From contig CALESJ010000027.1 of NCBI GenBank assembly GCA_937907025.1, positions 62,001 to 126,000 on the forward strand: 64,000 bases of DNA, in the 5' to 3' direction. The DNA comes from an uncultured Faecalibacterium sp. Its GTDB lineage: Bacteria > Bacillota > Clostridia > Oscillospirales > Ruminococcaceae. This document shows, one piece after another, positions 56,601-64,000 of this stretch (position 1 is its first letter; the number at the start of each line of letters is the position of its first letter). Position numbers and translations under genes: made by a program. Below the pieces are notes generated by a model. The model saw only the letters and a program-made list of their open reading frames with translations, made no database searches and was not told where the DNA came from.

Positions 56601-57909
56601 CGTTCTCCACATAGACGGCACCGATCTCGGTCATGATGTCGTTGTTGGTATCCAGGCCCGTGGTTTCGGTATCGAAAACCACGAAGCTGCCGGTCAGGGG
56701 CATCTGCACCTTGCCGTAAACCGTGGGAATCATATCGTCCACGAAGTAGGCTTCGCACCCGTAGATCAATTTGAAATTCGGGTCGGAACCATGGATGTCA
56801 TCGGCCGCCAGCATGGCTTCCGGATAGCCCTGACAGACACCGTGGTCGGTGATGGCAATGGCCCGGTGGCCCATACGGTGGGCCAGGCGGACGATCTTGC
56901 CGGGGTCACAGAAGCCGTCCATGGAGCTGGACTTGGTATGCAGGTGCAGCTCCACCCGCTTCTGGCCTTCCGGTGCGGTATCCTGACGGGGTTCACGCTC
57001 TACCTGCAGCACATCATAGGGCAGCAGAACGTAATCGCGCTCGTACTTATCGTAGGTATAATTGCCCCGCACAATGAGGGTAGTACCAGGCTTGAGGCCC
57101 TCCCACTTGGACATATCCTCCCCATCGTCGCCCAGTACTTTGAGGTTGATGGAGCCGTTGTAGTCGGTGATGGAGGTGAAGTAGATCTTGCGGCGGCTGC
57201 CCTTGATTTCGGTAGCGAAAACATCGCCCCAGACCGTGACCTTGCCGCCGTCGCCCAGGTCGTTGAGGGGACGCAGATCGGCAGGCTTGAAGGGTTTGCC
57301 ATGGAAGAGCTTGGGTGCCTTGGGAGCCAGGTTCAGGCCGTCGATGGTAAAGGGAGCCACTTCCTCCTTGGCCTTGAACTGCACCGCAGGGGTCTTTTCG
57401 GCCACACGGCGTTCCAGGTCTTCGGCATTGAGCTGGGCCGCCACATCCTGCATACGCACCACCGGCAAGGAACCGGTACGTTCCTGAATCAACTCCGCCA
57501 GATGCCGCGGAAACTCCACACTTTCCAGAATCGTACGGCCTGCATTGACGCGGACGGTCAGCCCGTCCGGTTCAAAAGCCACCGGCTGGTCCTTGTCCAG
57601 AAAGCCGTTGACCGGCATGCCCTGCTGCTTGAGTTCCTCAATGAGGAGGGCCACGGAATCCGGCGTGATGGAGGTATAATTGAAATAATTGCGCAAAGAG
57701 AGCTCATAGCCGGCGAACACCGGTTCCAGAGAGGCCAGCAGCCGGGCGCAGAGGTCCTTATCCAAGGGGTCCGAACTGCGCAGGCTGATGACCACCTTGC
57801 GGGAGGTACGGAACAGCTCCACTTTCTCCACGATTACGCCGCTGAAGCAGGCATTGAACTGAGCGTCGGCCGTAAACTGCGGCCAGACCTGGGTGACTAA
57901 AGGTTTCAA
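53602..57909 (-). CDS. polC: DNA polymerase III alpha subunit, PolC type
   Basis: Main replicative polymerase of low-GC Gram-positives, with built-in 3'-5' exonuclease. 1435 aa, normal for PolC. Order: N-terminal domain; OB fold (about 215-305); PHP (VELHLHTKSSSMDG, about 317); exonuclease inserted in the PHP (FVVFDTETTGLD, about 406, and HHRAVDDAMA); second PHP part; zinc ribbon (CPEC and CPVCG, about 900-930); and the polymerase active site (PDIDLNFSG). The start is TTG at 57909 with AAAGGAGAAG upstream. Last gene of the unit that begins with pyrH. Confidence 0.97.
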   Translation of the reverse strand: MKPLVTQVWPQFTADAQFNACFSGVIVEKVELFRTSRKVVISLRSSDPLDKDLCARLLASLEPVFAGYELSLRNYFNYTSITPDSVALLIEELKQQGMPVNGFLDKDQPVAFEPDGLTVRVNAGRTILESVEFPRHLAELIQERTGSLPVVRMQDVAAQLNAEDLERRVAEKTPAVQFKAKEEVAPFTIDGLNLAPKAPKLFHGKPFKPADLRPLNDLGDGGKVTVWGDVFATEIKGSRRKIYFTSITDYNGSINLKVLGDDGEDMSKWEGLKPGTTLIVRGNYTYDKYERDYVLLPYDVLQVEREPRQDTAPEGQKRVELHLHTKSSSMDGFCDPGKIVRLAHRMGHRAIAITDHGVCQGYPEAMLAADDIHGSDPNFKLIYGCEAYFVDDMIPTVYGKVQMPLTGSFVVFDTETTGLDTNNDIMTEIGAVYVENGKINEEKSFGTFVNPGRPIPARVVELTGINDAMVADAPSPDEAIRRFKEFCGDNIVIAHNASSFDMLILQRAAERAGITFNNPYIDTVPMAQALFPGLRNYKLDTINKHLEIPPFNHHRAVDDAMALARIFEKMLEDLNEKEIYNVEDINTGLGGNKEVLKKKYYHLIIWVQNQTGLKNLYRIVSAAHTKYFFKKPRVPRSLLNQYREGLILSSACEAGELYRAIVAGRSHEDLLRIADYYDVLEIQPLGNNEFMVRNGQVDSIEVVKNFNRTVIELADELHKPVVATGDVHFQEPEDAIYRAVLQAGNGFKDADNQAPLFYRTTQDMLEEFSYLGKDKAYEVVVTNPNKIAATIDGNLRAIPKGTYPPSIKGAEEQLRTGTWEHARKDYGSPLPDILQKRLKKELDSICGHGYAVLYVIAVKLVAFSNAGGYQVGSRGSVGSSAVAHFAGISEVNSMPPHYLCPECQHSEWIDDGHTMDGFDLPDKKCPVCGTSMIMEGHDIPFETFLGFYGDKEPDIDLNFSGMYQSNVHRYTEELFGKENVFKAGTVSGLQDKTAYGYVKKYLEERGRTVNRAEENRLCIGCTGVKRTTGQHPGGMVVVPDTFDIYDFCAIQHPADDVKGGLLTTHFEFKYLHDTLLKLDELGHDVPTFYKYFEEYSGIPINSVPMNDPKVYSLLTSTEALGVTPEQIGSQTGTFGIPEMGTNFVRQMLLDAQPKNFSELIQISGLSHGTDVWTNNADELIRSKTCTIAEVIGCRDSIMLYLLRKGLEPKMSFDIMEAVRKGKVAKGGFKPGWEEAMREHDVPDWYIESCRKIKYMFPKAHAVAYLMAAIRLMWFKVYHPAIFYAVYFTVRGADIDYEAAVGGVRVAKEHLRDNERIPKDERTAKDDDALVSLQLVNEMLQRGCQFLPIELGKSYASKYIVEDGKVRLPFTSLKGLGESAAIALEQATIHGEEYISIEELQQASGVAQSILDKLRDVGALGNLPETSQVDFFSMMG

Positions 57910-57963
57910 GGCTTCTCCTTTGTGTTGGCAGGGTCTGCAGACAGGAATTTCAAAGCTGGGGAA

Positions 57964-58206
57964 TCAGTGCTTTTTGTTTTTTGGGCCAGAAGTGCGGCGG
58001 AACTCTCCGCTGTACAGCATCCAGAAAAACAAAACCGCCACGGCAGCGGTCATAACCAGAAAAACAACGCCGCCCGCCCATTGTGCCGTGCTGAAAAAAA
58101 CATAGGCACAAAAGCCGAACAGTGCTGCGGCCAACGCCAGCAGCACTGCGGTAAAACGCGGAAAGCTGACGGCCAGAACGTCTATCAGCATCTGCAGCAA
58201 TCCCAT
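57964..58206 (-). CDS. Small two-segment membrane protein, function unknown
   Basis: 80 aa with hydrophobic segments at about 18-38 and 43-65 and a basic C-terminus (RRTSGPKNKKH). The ATG at 58206 has GGAAGGAG 7 bases upstream. It lies 29 bp after ispG and 54 bp before polC, inside the operon. No recognised family. Confidence 0.6.
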   Translation of the reverse strand: MGLLQMLIDVLAVSFPRFTAVLLALAAALFGFCAYVFFSTAQWAGGVVFLVMTAAVAVLFFWMLYSGEFRRTSGPKNKKH

Positions 58207-58235
58207 CAGGGCACTCCTTCCGCGTATCATGTGTT

Positions 58236-59285
58236 TTACAGCTTATAAATCTCGTCCACGAACTGGTCCACGATGTTGTCCTTCAGCATACGGACCTTTT
58301 CGCCGCGGATGAACAGCAGGGCGCAGTCCTTGCCGCCGGCAATGCCGATATCGGCGTCGGACGCTTCCCCAGGGCCGTTGACGATGCAGCCCATGATGGC
58401 GATCTTGATGGGTTTCTTGAACCCGTCAGCGCGCAGGCGTTCTTCCACCTGGCGGGCAATATCCATCATGGGGTACTGGGTCCGGCCGCAGGTGGGGCAG
58501 CTGATGATTTCAGGGCCGGCCACCGCATAGCCCACAGCGCGCAGGATGTCATACCCGGCCAGGACTTCGTTTTCCGGCGTATCGGTCAAAGACACGCGCA
58601 GGGTATCGCCGATGCCTTCCAGCAGCAGGCCGCCGATGCCCATACCGGACTTGATGAGCCCCATCCGGTTGCCGCCGGCCTCGGTCACGCCCACATGCAG
58701 CGGATAGTCGGTCTTGGCACTGAGCATACGATAGGCCGCCATCATGCGGGGAACATTGGAAGACTTGATGGAAATAACGATGTTATTGAAATCATGCTTT
58801 TCCAGCAGCTGCACATGGTACATGGCGCTTTCCACCATAGCTTCAGGCACCGGTGCGCCGTACTTGGCCAGAATGTGCTTTTCCAGGCTGCCGCCGTTGA
58901 CACCGATACGGATGGGCACGTTCTTGGCATTGCAGGCATCGGCCACCGCCTTGACGCGGTCATCATCCCCGATATTGCCGGGATTGATACGGATCTTGTC
59001 GGCACCGGCATCCAACGCAGCCAGGGCAGCCTTGTAGTCGAAATGGATATCGGCCACCACGGGAATGTCCACCGCTTCCTTGATAGCAGAAACCACCGCG
59101 GCATCCTTGGGCGTGGGGACCGTGACGCGCACAATCTGGCAGCCGGCTTCGGCCACACGGCGGGCCTGTGCCACATTGCCGGCAATATCTTCTACCGGAA
59201 CGTTGAGCATGGTCTGCACTGCGATGGGATTGTTGCCGCCGATGGTGACATTGCCGATCTTGACCGTTCGTTTGAGCTGGCGCAT
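58236..59285 (-). CDS. ispG: (E)-4-hydroxy-3-methylbut-2-enyl-diphosphate synthase (flavodoxin)
   Basis: IspG (GcpE), the [4Fe-4S] enzyme that converts MEcPP to HMBPP in the MEP pathway. 349 aa. TIM-barrel motifs: MLNVPVEDIAGNVAQ and DIHFDYKAAL. The cluster ligands are in SCPTCGRTQ and GCIVNGPGEASDADIG, the last block ending in GIAGG. The ATG at 59285 has AAGGAG 9 bases upstream; an earlier in-frame start would overlap rseP. It shares the operon with dxr, another MEP enzyme. Confidence 0.97.
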   Translation of the reverse strand: MRQLKRTVKIGNVTIGGNNPIAVQTMLNVPVEDIAGNVAQARRVAEAGCQIVRVTVPTPKDAAVVSAIKEAVDIPVVADIHFDYKAALAALDAGADKIRINPGNIGDDDRVKAVADACNAKNVPIRIGVNGGSLEKHILAKYGAPVPEAMVESAMYHVQLLEKHDFNNIVISIKSSNVPRMMAAYRMLSAKTDYPLHVGVTEAGGNRMGLIKSGMGIGGLLLEGIGDTLRVSLTDTPENEVLAGYDILRAVGYAVAGPEIISCPTCGRTQYPMMDIARQVEERLRADGFKKPIKIAIMGCIVNGPGEASDADIGIAGGKDCALLFIRGEKVRMLKDNIVDQFVDEIYKL

Positions 59286-59298
59286 ACAAAGACACTCC

Positions 59299-60423
59299 TT
59301 ATACAAATTTCGTGATATCCTGGAAAGTAACCAAAATCATCAAAGCCAGCAGCGCCACGATTCCCGCAGCGTTGAGGACTGCCTGTACCCGGGCAGGGAC
59401 TGTTTTGCCGGAAACCCACTCCACCGCCAGGAACAACAGTTTGAAGCCATCCAGGCCCGGAATGGGCAGCAGATTGAAAATACCCAAGTTGACCGAGATC
59501 AGAGCAGCCAGGCTGACCACATCTTTCCAACCGTATCGCACGGCCTGGCTGACAGCACTGACCACGCCCACCGGGCCGGACAGCTGATTGATGCTGACGC
59601 GTCCGGTAAACATATCGAGAAAACCGCGCAGGATGGCCCGGGCATAATACAGGAAATACCGGCCCGCCCAGCTGGCCACCGCTCTTGGCGTTTTGGCAAT
59701 GCCGTATACCTGGAAATCCAGCACCATGGTTTTTGTGCCGTCCTCGGCCGTAGCGGAATCAAAATGGACCGCTGGCAGCGTGGTGATCCGGCCGTCCCGC
59801 AAAACGGTCATGGAGGCGGTATAATCCGGGGTGCGCTGCAATTCGTAGACAATATCTTCCGCCACGAAGCAGGCCCGGCCGTTCACGGCCAGAATCTCGT
59901 CCCCTGCCTGCAGGCCACTGGCCTCGCTGGCCGGAGCATCCCCCAGAAAATCGTATACCATGCAGCTGGTGATGGCATCCTGCCCGCAAAGCAGAACCAC
60001 CAGCAGAAAGTATCCCAGAACAAAGTTCATCATGGCACCGCACAGGATCACAAAAAAGCGGTGCGAAGGGGGTGCCTCATCAAAGAACTTGCCCTTGACC
60101 GCAGCGGGCAGAAGCGGACGCCGACGGTCATACGACGCATGGGGGCGGCTGAACGAACCGGCAGCATCTGCCTCTGTCCCCTCTTCCCCTTCGTCCGGGT
60201 TTTCCCCGGGCAGAAGGTTATATCCGCCCAGCGGAAGCAGCCGAATACTGTATCGGGTGCCGTTTTTGACCCGTGACCACAAAGCCGGGCCGAACCCGAT
60301 GGAAAATTCCTGAACCCACATTCCCACACGATGGGCCGCCAGAAAGTGACCGGCCTCATGCACCAGCACGACCAGCCCGAAAACCACGATTGCCGCAATG
60401 GTGGTGAGAAGGACGTTCGTCAT
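59299..60423 (-). CDS. rseP: Site-2 intramembrane zinc metalloprotease RseP/RasP
   Basis: 374-aa S2P protease that cleaves anti-sigma factors and signal-peptide remnants in the membrane. The zinc motif HEAGH is in the first membrane segment (about 22-26). A PDZ domain follows (about 165-245, ASEASGLQAGDEILAVNG), and the third ligand Asp is in NLLPIPGLDG. Four membrane segments are visible. The ATG at 60423 has GAGGTG upstream; the longer frame lacks similarity. It lies between dxr and ispG, a common Firmicutes order. Confidence 0.95.
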   Translation of the reverse strand: MTNVLLTTIAAIVVFGLVVLVHEAGHFLAAHRVGMWVQEFSIGFGPALWSRVKNGTRYSIRLLPLGGYNLLPGENPDEGEEGTEADAAGSFSRPHASYDRRRPLLPAAVKGKFFDEAPPSHRFFVILCGAMMNFVLGYFLLVVLLCGQDAITSCMVYDFLGDAPASEASGLQAGDEILAVNGRACFVAEDIVYELQRTPDYTASMTVLRDGRITTLPAVHFDSATAEDGTKTMVLDFQVYGIAKTPRAVASWAGRYFLYYARAILRGFLDMFTGRVSINQLSGPVGVVSAVSQAVRYGWKDVVSLAALISVNLGIFNLLPIPGLDGFKLLFLAVEWVSGKTVPARVQAVLNAAGIVALLALMILVTFQDITKFV

Positions 60424-60483
60424 GAAACACCTCGAAAGAATCAGACCGGGCAGCAGCCATTCAAGCCGCCGCACGGAGTCAAT

Positions 60484-61635
60484 TTACAGATGAGCGCGGA
60501 CGTAAGCGCGCGCCATAGCGTCACAGTCGTACACATCCTGCAGAGTATAATCGCCGCCGAAGGCTTCGCTGTCCACCACACCTTCCACCAGGCGCCCGAT
60601 GTCCAGGAAGCCGATCTTGTCCTGCAGGAACAGGCGCACGGCCTCCTCATTGGCGCCGTTGGCAGCGCAGGGAGCCAGGCCGCCCTTGCGGATGGCTTTC
60701 TTGCAGGCTGCCAGGCAGCGGAAGGTTTCTTCATCGGCCACATCAAAGCTCAAAGACTTCAGGGCCGCGAAATCCAGTTCCGGCACCGGGCTGGGCAGAC
60801 GGTCAGGCCAGGTCAGCGCATACTGGATGGGAATGCGCATATCCGGCACGCCCATCTGGGCAATGACCGAATTATCCGCAAACTGCACCGCCGAATGGAT
60901 GATGCTTTCCCGCTGCACCACGATCTGGATCTTATCTTCCGGCAGGCCGAACAGCCAGACGGCTTCGATCAGCTCCAGGCCCTTGTTCATCAGGGTAGCG
61001 GAGTCAATGGTGATTTTGGCGCCCATATTCCAATTGGGATGCTTGAGGGCGTCCTCCTTTTTCTTGCCGGCCAGCTGGTCCTGCTTCATGCCGAAGAAGG
61101 GACCGCCGGAAGCGGTGAGCAGAATCTTGGTCAGCCGCTTGGCCGAATGCCGGTCCTGCAGGCACTGGAAAATAGCAGAGTGTTCACTGTCCACCGGCAG
61201 CAGGCGCACACCCTTACGGCGCACGGCATCGGTGACAAGGTGTCCGCCAGTGACCAGACTTTCCTTATTGGCCAGGGCCAGGTCGTGGCCGCTTTCGATG
61301 GCAGCCAGAGAAGCAGGCAGGCCCGCAATGCCGACCACGGCGTTCAGGACCACATCGGGACCGTCCATGGCAGCCAGGGTGCGCAGGCCTTCGGCGCCCT
61401 TGAGCAGCTGCGGAGCATCGGTCATACCGGTCAGTTCAGACTGCAGGCGGTCACAGGCGGCCTCATCCACCACAGCCACATAGCGCGGGTGGAATTCCTG
61501 AATCTGCTTCAAAAGAATTTCAACACGGGAATGGGCTGCCAGGCCGAAGATGGTATACCCGTGCATGCGGGCCACATCCAGGCTCTGGGTACCGATGGAA
61601 CCGGTGGAGCCCAGCAGAGTGATGGTCTTGCTCAT
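60484..61635 (-). CDS. dxr: 1-deoxy-D-xylulose 5-phosphate reductoisomerase
   Basis: DXR makes MEP from DXP with NADPH; target of fosmidomycin. 383 aa. The NADPH motif is LLGSTGSIGTQSLDV. The substrate/metal region has ALANKESLVTGG, PVDSEHSAIFQ (the Glu/Asp ligands), LTASGGPFFG, and NWNMGAKITIDSATLMNKGLE split in two blocks. It lies 15 bp after cdsA and 60 bp before rseP. Confidence 0.97.
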   Translation of the reverse strand: MSKTITLLGSTGSIGTQSLDVARMHGYTIFGLAAHSRVEILLKQIQEFHPRYVAVVDEAACDRLQSELTGMTDAPQLLKGAEGLRTLAAMDGPDVVLNAVVGIAGLPASLAAIESGHDLALANKESLVTGGHLVTDAVRRKGVRLLPVDSEHSAIFQCLQDRHSAKRLTKILLTASGGPFFGMKQDQLAGKKKEDALKHPNWNMGAKITIDSATLMNKGLELIEAVWLFGLPEDKIQIVVQRESIIHSAVQFADNSVIAQMGVPDMRIPIQYALTWPDRLPSPVPELDFAALKSLSFDVADEETFRCLAACKKAIRKGGLAPCAANGANEEAVRLFLQDKIGFLDIGRLVEGVVDSEAFGGDYTLQDVYDCDAMARAYVRAHL

Positions 61636-61650
61636 ACATTCACTTCCTAA

Positions 61651-62517
61651 TCAAAAAGCAGAAAGATAGAAGAAATGGCGCACGACAATGGACACGAACG
61701 GCGCAATGAACATCACGCTGTCAAAGCGGTCCAGAATGCCGCCGTGGCCCGGGAAGATCGTGCCATAATCCTTGATGCCCACCTGACGTTTGACTGCCGA
61801 GGCAAACAGGTCACCCAGGATGCCCAGTACGGAGGCAATGGCCCCCATGCCCAGAATCACCAGATAATGCTGCGGGTTGATGTTGACGGTGAACATCTGC
61901 AGCCGACCGGAGAGCAGGCCATAAATAAAGGTAACCAGCAGCCCGGCCAGCATACTGCCGATAACCCCACCGACGGCACCTTCCACCGTCTTGTGCGGGC
62001 TGACGATAGGGGCCAGCTTGTGGCGGCCGAAAGCGCGCCCGGCAAAATAGGCAGACGTATCGCCGCCCCAGGCGAAGCAGAGCACCAGCAGGATAAAGTA
62101 AATGGCGTCATAGCCGTACTGGTCCACAGGCAGCTGCCGCTTGAGGTAGATCAGCGAATAGAAGCAGAACAAAATGACACCGCTGAAATACACAAACCCG
62201 GCCAGACGACCGAAATCCAGCGTTCCATGTTTGGCGATCAGGCAGATGTTGTAATACAGAACCACCAGGAAGCTGGCCGGCAGAATAAGGGCACGGACAG
62301 CATCACTGCTGGACAGCATGATCAGCAGCGTATACGGAATGGCCACCGCAAACAGATACCACTGACGGCGGCCAAACCCCATAGCGGAATACACTTCGTG
62401 CATGCCGATCAGGCAGATCAACGCCAGCACCAGGTCGAAAAAGACGGTGTCAAAAAAGGCCAGAACAACCGCCAGCAGGCACAAGCCCACCACGGCCGTT
62501 ATGATTCGAGTTTTCAT
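61651..62517 (-). CDS. cdsA: Phosphatidate cytidylyltransferase
   Basis: CdsA makes CDP-diacylglycerol for phospholipid synthesis at the membrane. 288 aa with about eight hydrophobic segments. The C-terminal signature is intact: SPHKTVEGAVGG, then KDYGTIFPGHGGILDRFDS. In most Firmicutes uppS lies between frr and cdsA; here it does not. The gap to frr is 148 bp, with no ORF. ATG 62517, with AAAGGAATTCC upstream. Confidence 0.95.
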   Translation of the reverse strand: MKTRIITAVVGLCLLAVVLAFFDTVFFDLVLALICLIGMHEVYSAMGFGRRQWYLFAVAIPYTLLIMLSSSDAVRALILPASFLVVLYYNICLIAKHGTLDFGRLAGFVYFSGVILFCFYSLIYLKRQLPVDQYGYDAIYFILLVLCFAWGGDTSAYFAGRAFGRHKLAPIVSPHKTVEGAVGGVIGSMLAGLLVTFIYGLLSGRLQMFTVNINPQHYLVILGMGAIASVLGILGDLFASAVKRQVGIKDYGTIFPGHGGILDRFDSVMFIAPFVSIVVRHFFYLSAF

Positions 62518-62665
62518 ATAGACGGGAATTCCTTTCGGCGACAGAGATGAGCGGACCTTGTTACAGGGAGGACAGTTTTACTATATGCGCTCCTCTGCCG
62601 GACTTTGCCAGATATGACGTATGCCGCGCAGATGCGCGGCACACGCAGCAGAAAGCCTGAAAAGA

Positions 62666-63220
62666 TCAGACTTCCATGATCTCCTGATTTTTGGCGGCGC
62701 AGGTTTCGTCAATCTTCTTGACGAACTTGTCGGTCAGCTTCTGGATCTCTTCCTCCAGGCTCTTCTGGTCATCCTCGGTCACTTCGCCGGCCTTCTTCAT
62801 GGCCTTGAACTTATCCATGGCGTCACGGCGGACATTGCGCACGGCGACCTTGGCTTCCTCGCCCTGTTTCTGCACGTCCTTGGTCAGCTGCTTGCGGCGT
62901 TCCTCGGTGGGAGCCGGGAACACCAGGCGGATGGTATGGCCGTCATCAATGGGGTTGATGCCGATATCGCTGGTCTGGATTGCCTTGGAGATTTCCTTGA
63001 CCATCTTGGGGTCCCAGGGGGTGATGGTCAGGATGCGCGCTTCGGTCACAGCCACGGCTGCAATCTGGTTGACCGGGGTGGGAGCGCCGTAATAATCCAC
63101 TGCGACCTTGTCCAGAATGGCCGGGTTGGCACGGCCGGCGCGGATGGTAGCCAGCTCACGGGTGAGGTGGTTGACGCAGTTGGTCATTTTTTCTTCGTAG
63201 ATCTTGGTCGTGCTGCTCAT
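62666..63220 (-). CDS. frr: Ribosome recycling factor
   Basis: RRF splits post-termination ribosomes with EF-G. 184 aa, normal. It shows ELATIRAGRANPAILDKV, VDYYGAPTPVNQIA, and IRLVFPAPTEERRKQL, all family hallmarks. The start is the ATG at 63220 with AAGGAGAAC upstream; a frame extension of 16 residues has no support. It follows pyrH by 66 bp, the conserved order. Confidence 0.97.
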   Translation of the reverse strand: MSSTTKIYEEKMTNCVNHLTRELATIRAGRANPAILDKVAVDYYGAPTPVNQIAAVAVTEARILTITPWDPKMVKEISKAIQTSDIGINPIDDGHTIRLVFPAPTEERRKQLTKDVQKQGEEAKVAVRNVRRDAMDKFKAMKKAGEVTEDDQKSLEEEIQKLTDKFVKKIDETCAAKNQEIMEV

Positions 63221-63286
63221 ACATGTTCTCCTTTTGTTCAACGGCCTTGCGCCGTGTTTTTCTTTCAATTCGGGGGGGCAGGCCAG

Positions 63287-63994
63287 TTATTCCTTGACCA
63301 GCGTGCCGATCTTTTCGCCGCGCACTGCACGGGCAATGTTGGAACCGTCGCCCATATCAAAGACCAGAATGGGCAGGCCGTTGTCGCGGCAGAGGCTGGC
63401 GGCAGTGGAATCCATCACGGCCAGGCGCTCGTCCAGAACGCGGGTAAAGGTCAGGGTTTCGTAGCGCACCGCGTCGGGATATTTGTGAGGGTCCTTATCA
63501 TAGACGCCATCCACCATGGTAGCCTTGAGCATGGCATCGGCCCCGATCTCCAGCGCACGCAGAGCGGAAGCGGTATCGGTAGAGAAGATGGGGTTGCCGG
63601 TGCCGCCGCCGAACACGACGACCGTGCCGGCTTCCAGAGCGGCAATGGCCTTGTCACTGGTAAAGGTTTCGGCCACCTGAGGCATGACAGCGCTGGTCAT
63701 CACCACCGCAGGCACCCCCTGCTGGCGCAGCGCATCCTTGACGGCCAGGGCATTCATGACCGTGGCCAGCATACCGATCTTGTCCGCATCCATACGGTCC
63801 ATTTTGCCGCTGGAACGGCCGCGCCAGAAGTTGCCGCCGCCGACCACGATGCCGATCTGTACACCCATTTCATGGGCTTCACGAACGCCGGCGCAGATGG
63901 AAGCAATGGTTGCTTCATCAAAGCCGGTGCCCTTGCTGCCGGCCAGCGCTTCGCCGCTCAGTTTCAACAAAATACGATTATAACGGTTCTCCAT
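63287..63994 (-). CDS. pyrH: UMP kinase
   Basis: Bacterial hexameric UMP kinase of the amino-acid-kinase fold, making UDP from UMP. 235 aa. Motifs: RILLKLSGEALAG at the N-terminus, IGIVVGGGNFWRG, MLATVMNALA, and VVVFGGGTGNPIFSTDT. The ATG at 63994 is 6 bases from the window edge, so its ribosome site and promoter are outside. First visible gene of the unit that runs to polC. Confidence 0.97.
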   Translation of the reverse strand: MENRYNRILLKLSGEALAGSKGTGFDEATIASICAGVREAHEMGVQIGIVVGGGNFWRGRSSGKMDRMDADKIGMLATVMNALAVKDALRQQGVPAVVMTSAVMPQVAETFTSDKAIAALEAGTVVVFGGGTGNPIFSTDTASALRALEIGADAMLKATMVDGVYDKDPHKYPDAVRYETLTFTRVLDERLAVMDSTAASLCRDNGLPILVFDMGDGSNIARAVRGEKIGTLVKE

Positions 63995-64000
63995 AGTAAG

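Noticed and set aside
53578..57900. Open plus-strand frame of 1440 codons opposite polC
   Set aside because: It is the exact antisense of polC, has no recognisable motif, and results from third-position GC bias. Similar long antisense frames occur opposite uvrC, topoisomerase A and the PBP gene.
62612..62645. Palindrome TGCCGCGC...GCGCGGCA as a terminator between frr and cdsA
   Set aside because: No T run follows on the minus strand.
1..63994. CRISPR array, prophage, integron, or defence island
   Set aside because: No array of regularly spaced repeats, phage structural genes, or recognisable defence genes were seen; the only mobile DNA is the decayed IS3 element.

Overview
The window reads as a single chromosomal segment from a Gram-positive, moderately GC-rich clostridium, most likely of the Oscillospiraceae (the Faecalibacterium / Gemmiger / Subdoligranulum side). 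Grounds: PolC-type replicase, HPr with both the catalytic His and the regulatory Ser, paired GlgC and GlgD, a mraZ-rsmH-ftsL-PBP cluster, SpoIIID, the MEP isoprenoid pathway, and frequent GTG/TTG starts. The family assignment is inference from gene content; no search was run.

Layout. 1-4450: division/cell-wall cluster on the minus strand (mraZ, rsmH, ftsL, a PASTA-bearing transpeptidase cut by the window edge). 4692-8003: coiled-coil protein, rsmD, uvrC, ptsH. 8262-12532: ylxM-ffh, rpsP-khpA and rimM-trmD, where trmD carries a C-terminal GNAT domain. 12635-15335 (plus): a cysteine-synthase-like enzyme, spoIIID, dCMP deaminase, uridine kinase. 15350-22641: a secreted serine hydrolase and the glgB-glgC-glgD-glgA glycogen operon. 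22740-35519: mostly minus-strand metabolic and surface genes (SGNH hydrolase, DegV on plus, ParB-like protein, tRNA-Tyr, PHP-TSCPD-FkbH operon, sugar-phosphate mutase, ComM on plus, GT4, GH3 lipoprotein, Crp/Fnr regulator). 35736-38455: a hybrid sensor kinase broken by a frameshift. 38461-43867: a NiCo-type metal riboswitch ahead of a CDF exporter, an unexplained terminated leader ahead of a large membrane protein, two duplicated tRNA-Leu genes, a DUF975 protein and tRNA-Ser. 43908-45164: a decayed IS3-family element sitting in the loop of a transcription terminator. 45183-53576: rnr, secG, topoisomerase subunits A and B, a lipoprotein and a small HTH/membrane pair. 53602-63994: pyrH-frr-cdsA-dxr-rseP-ispG-(membrane protein)-polC.

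Most of the window is housekeeping, with clear 17-bp-spaced sigma-A promoters and strong intrinsic terminators. The most noteworthy items are the NiCo riboswitch/CDF pair, the IS3 element inserted in a terminator loop with a 3-bp duplication, the TrmD-GNAT fusion, the structured terminated leader at 39786-39873, the frameshifted kinase with a 21-bp tandem repeat, and the paired operator repeats flanking the promoter of the HTH/membrane cassette. I found no CRISPR array, prophage, or defence island.
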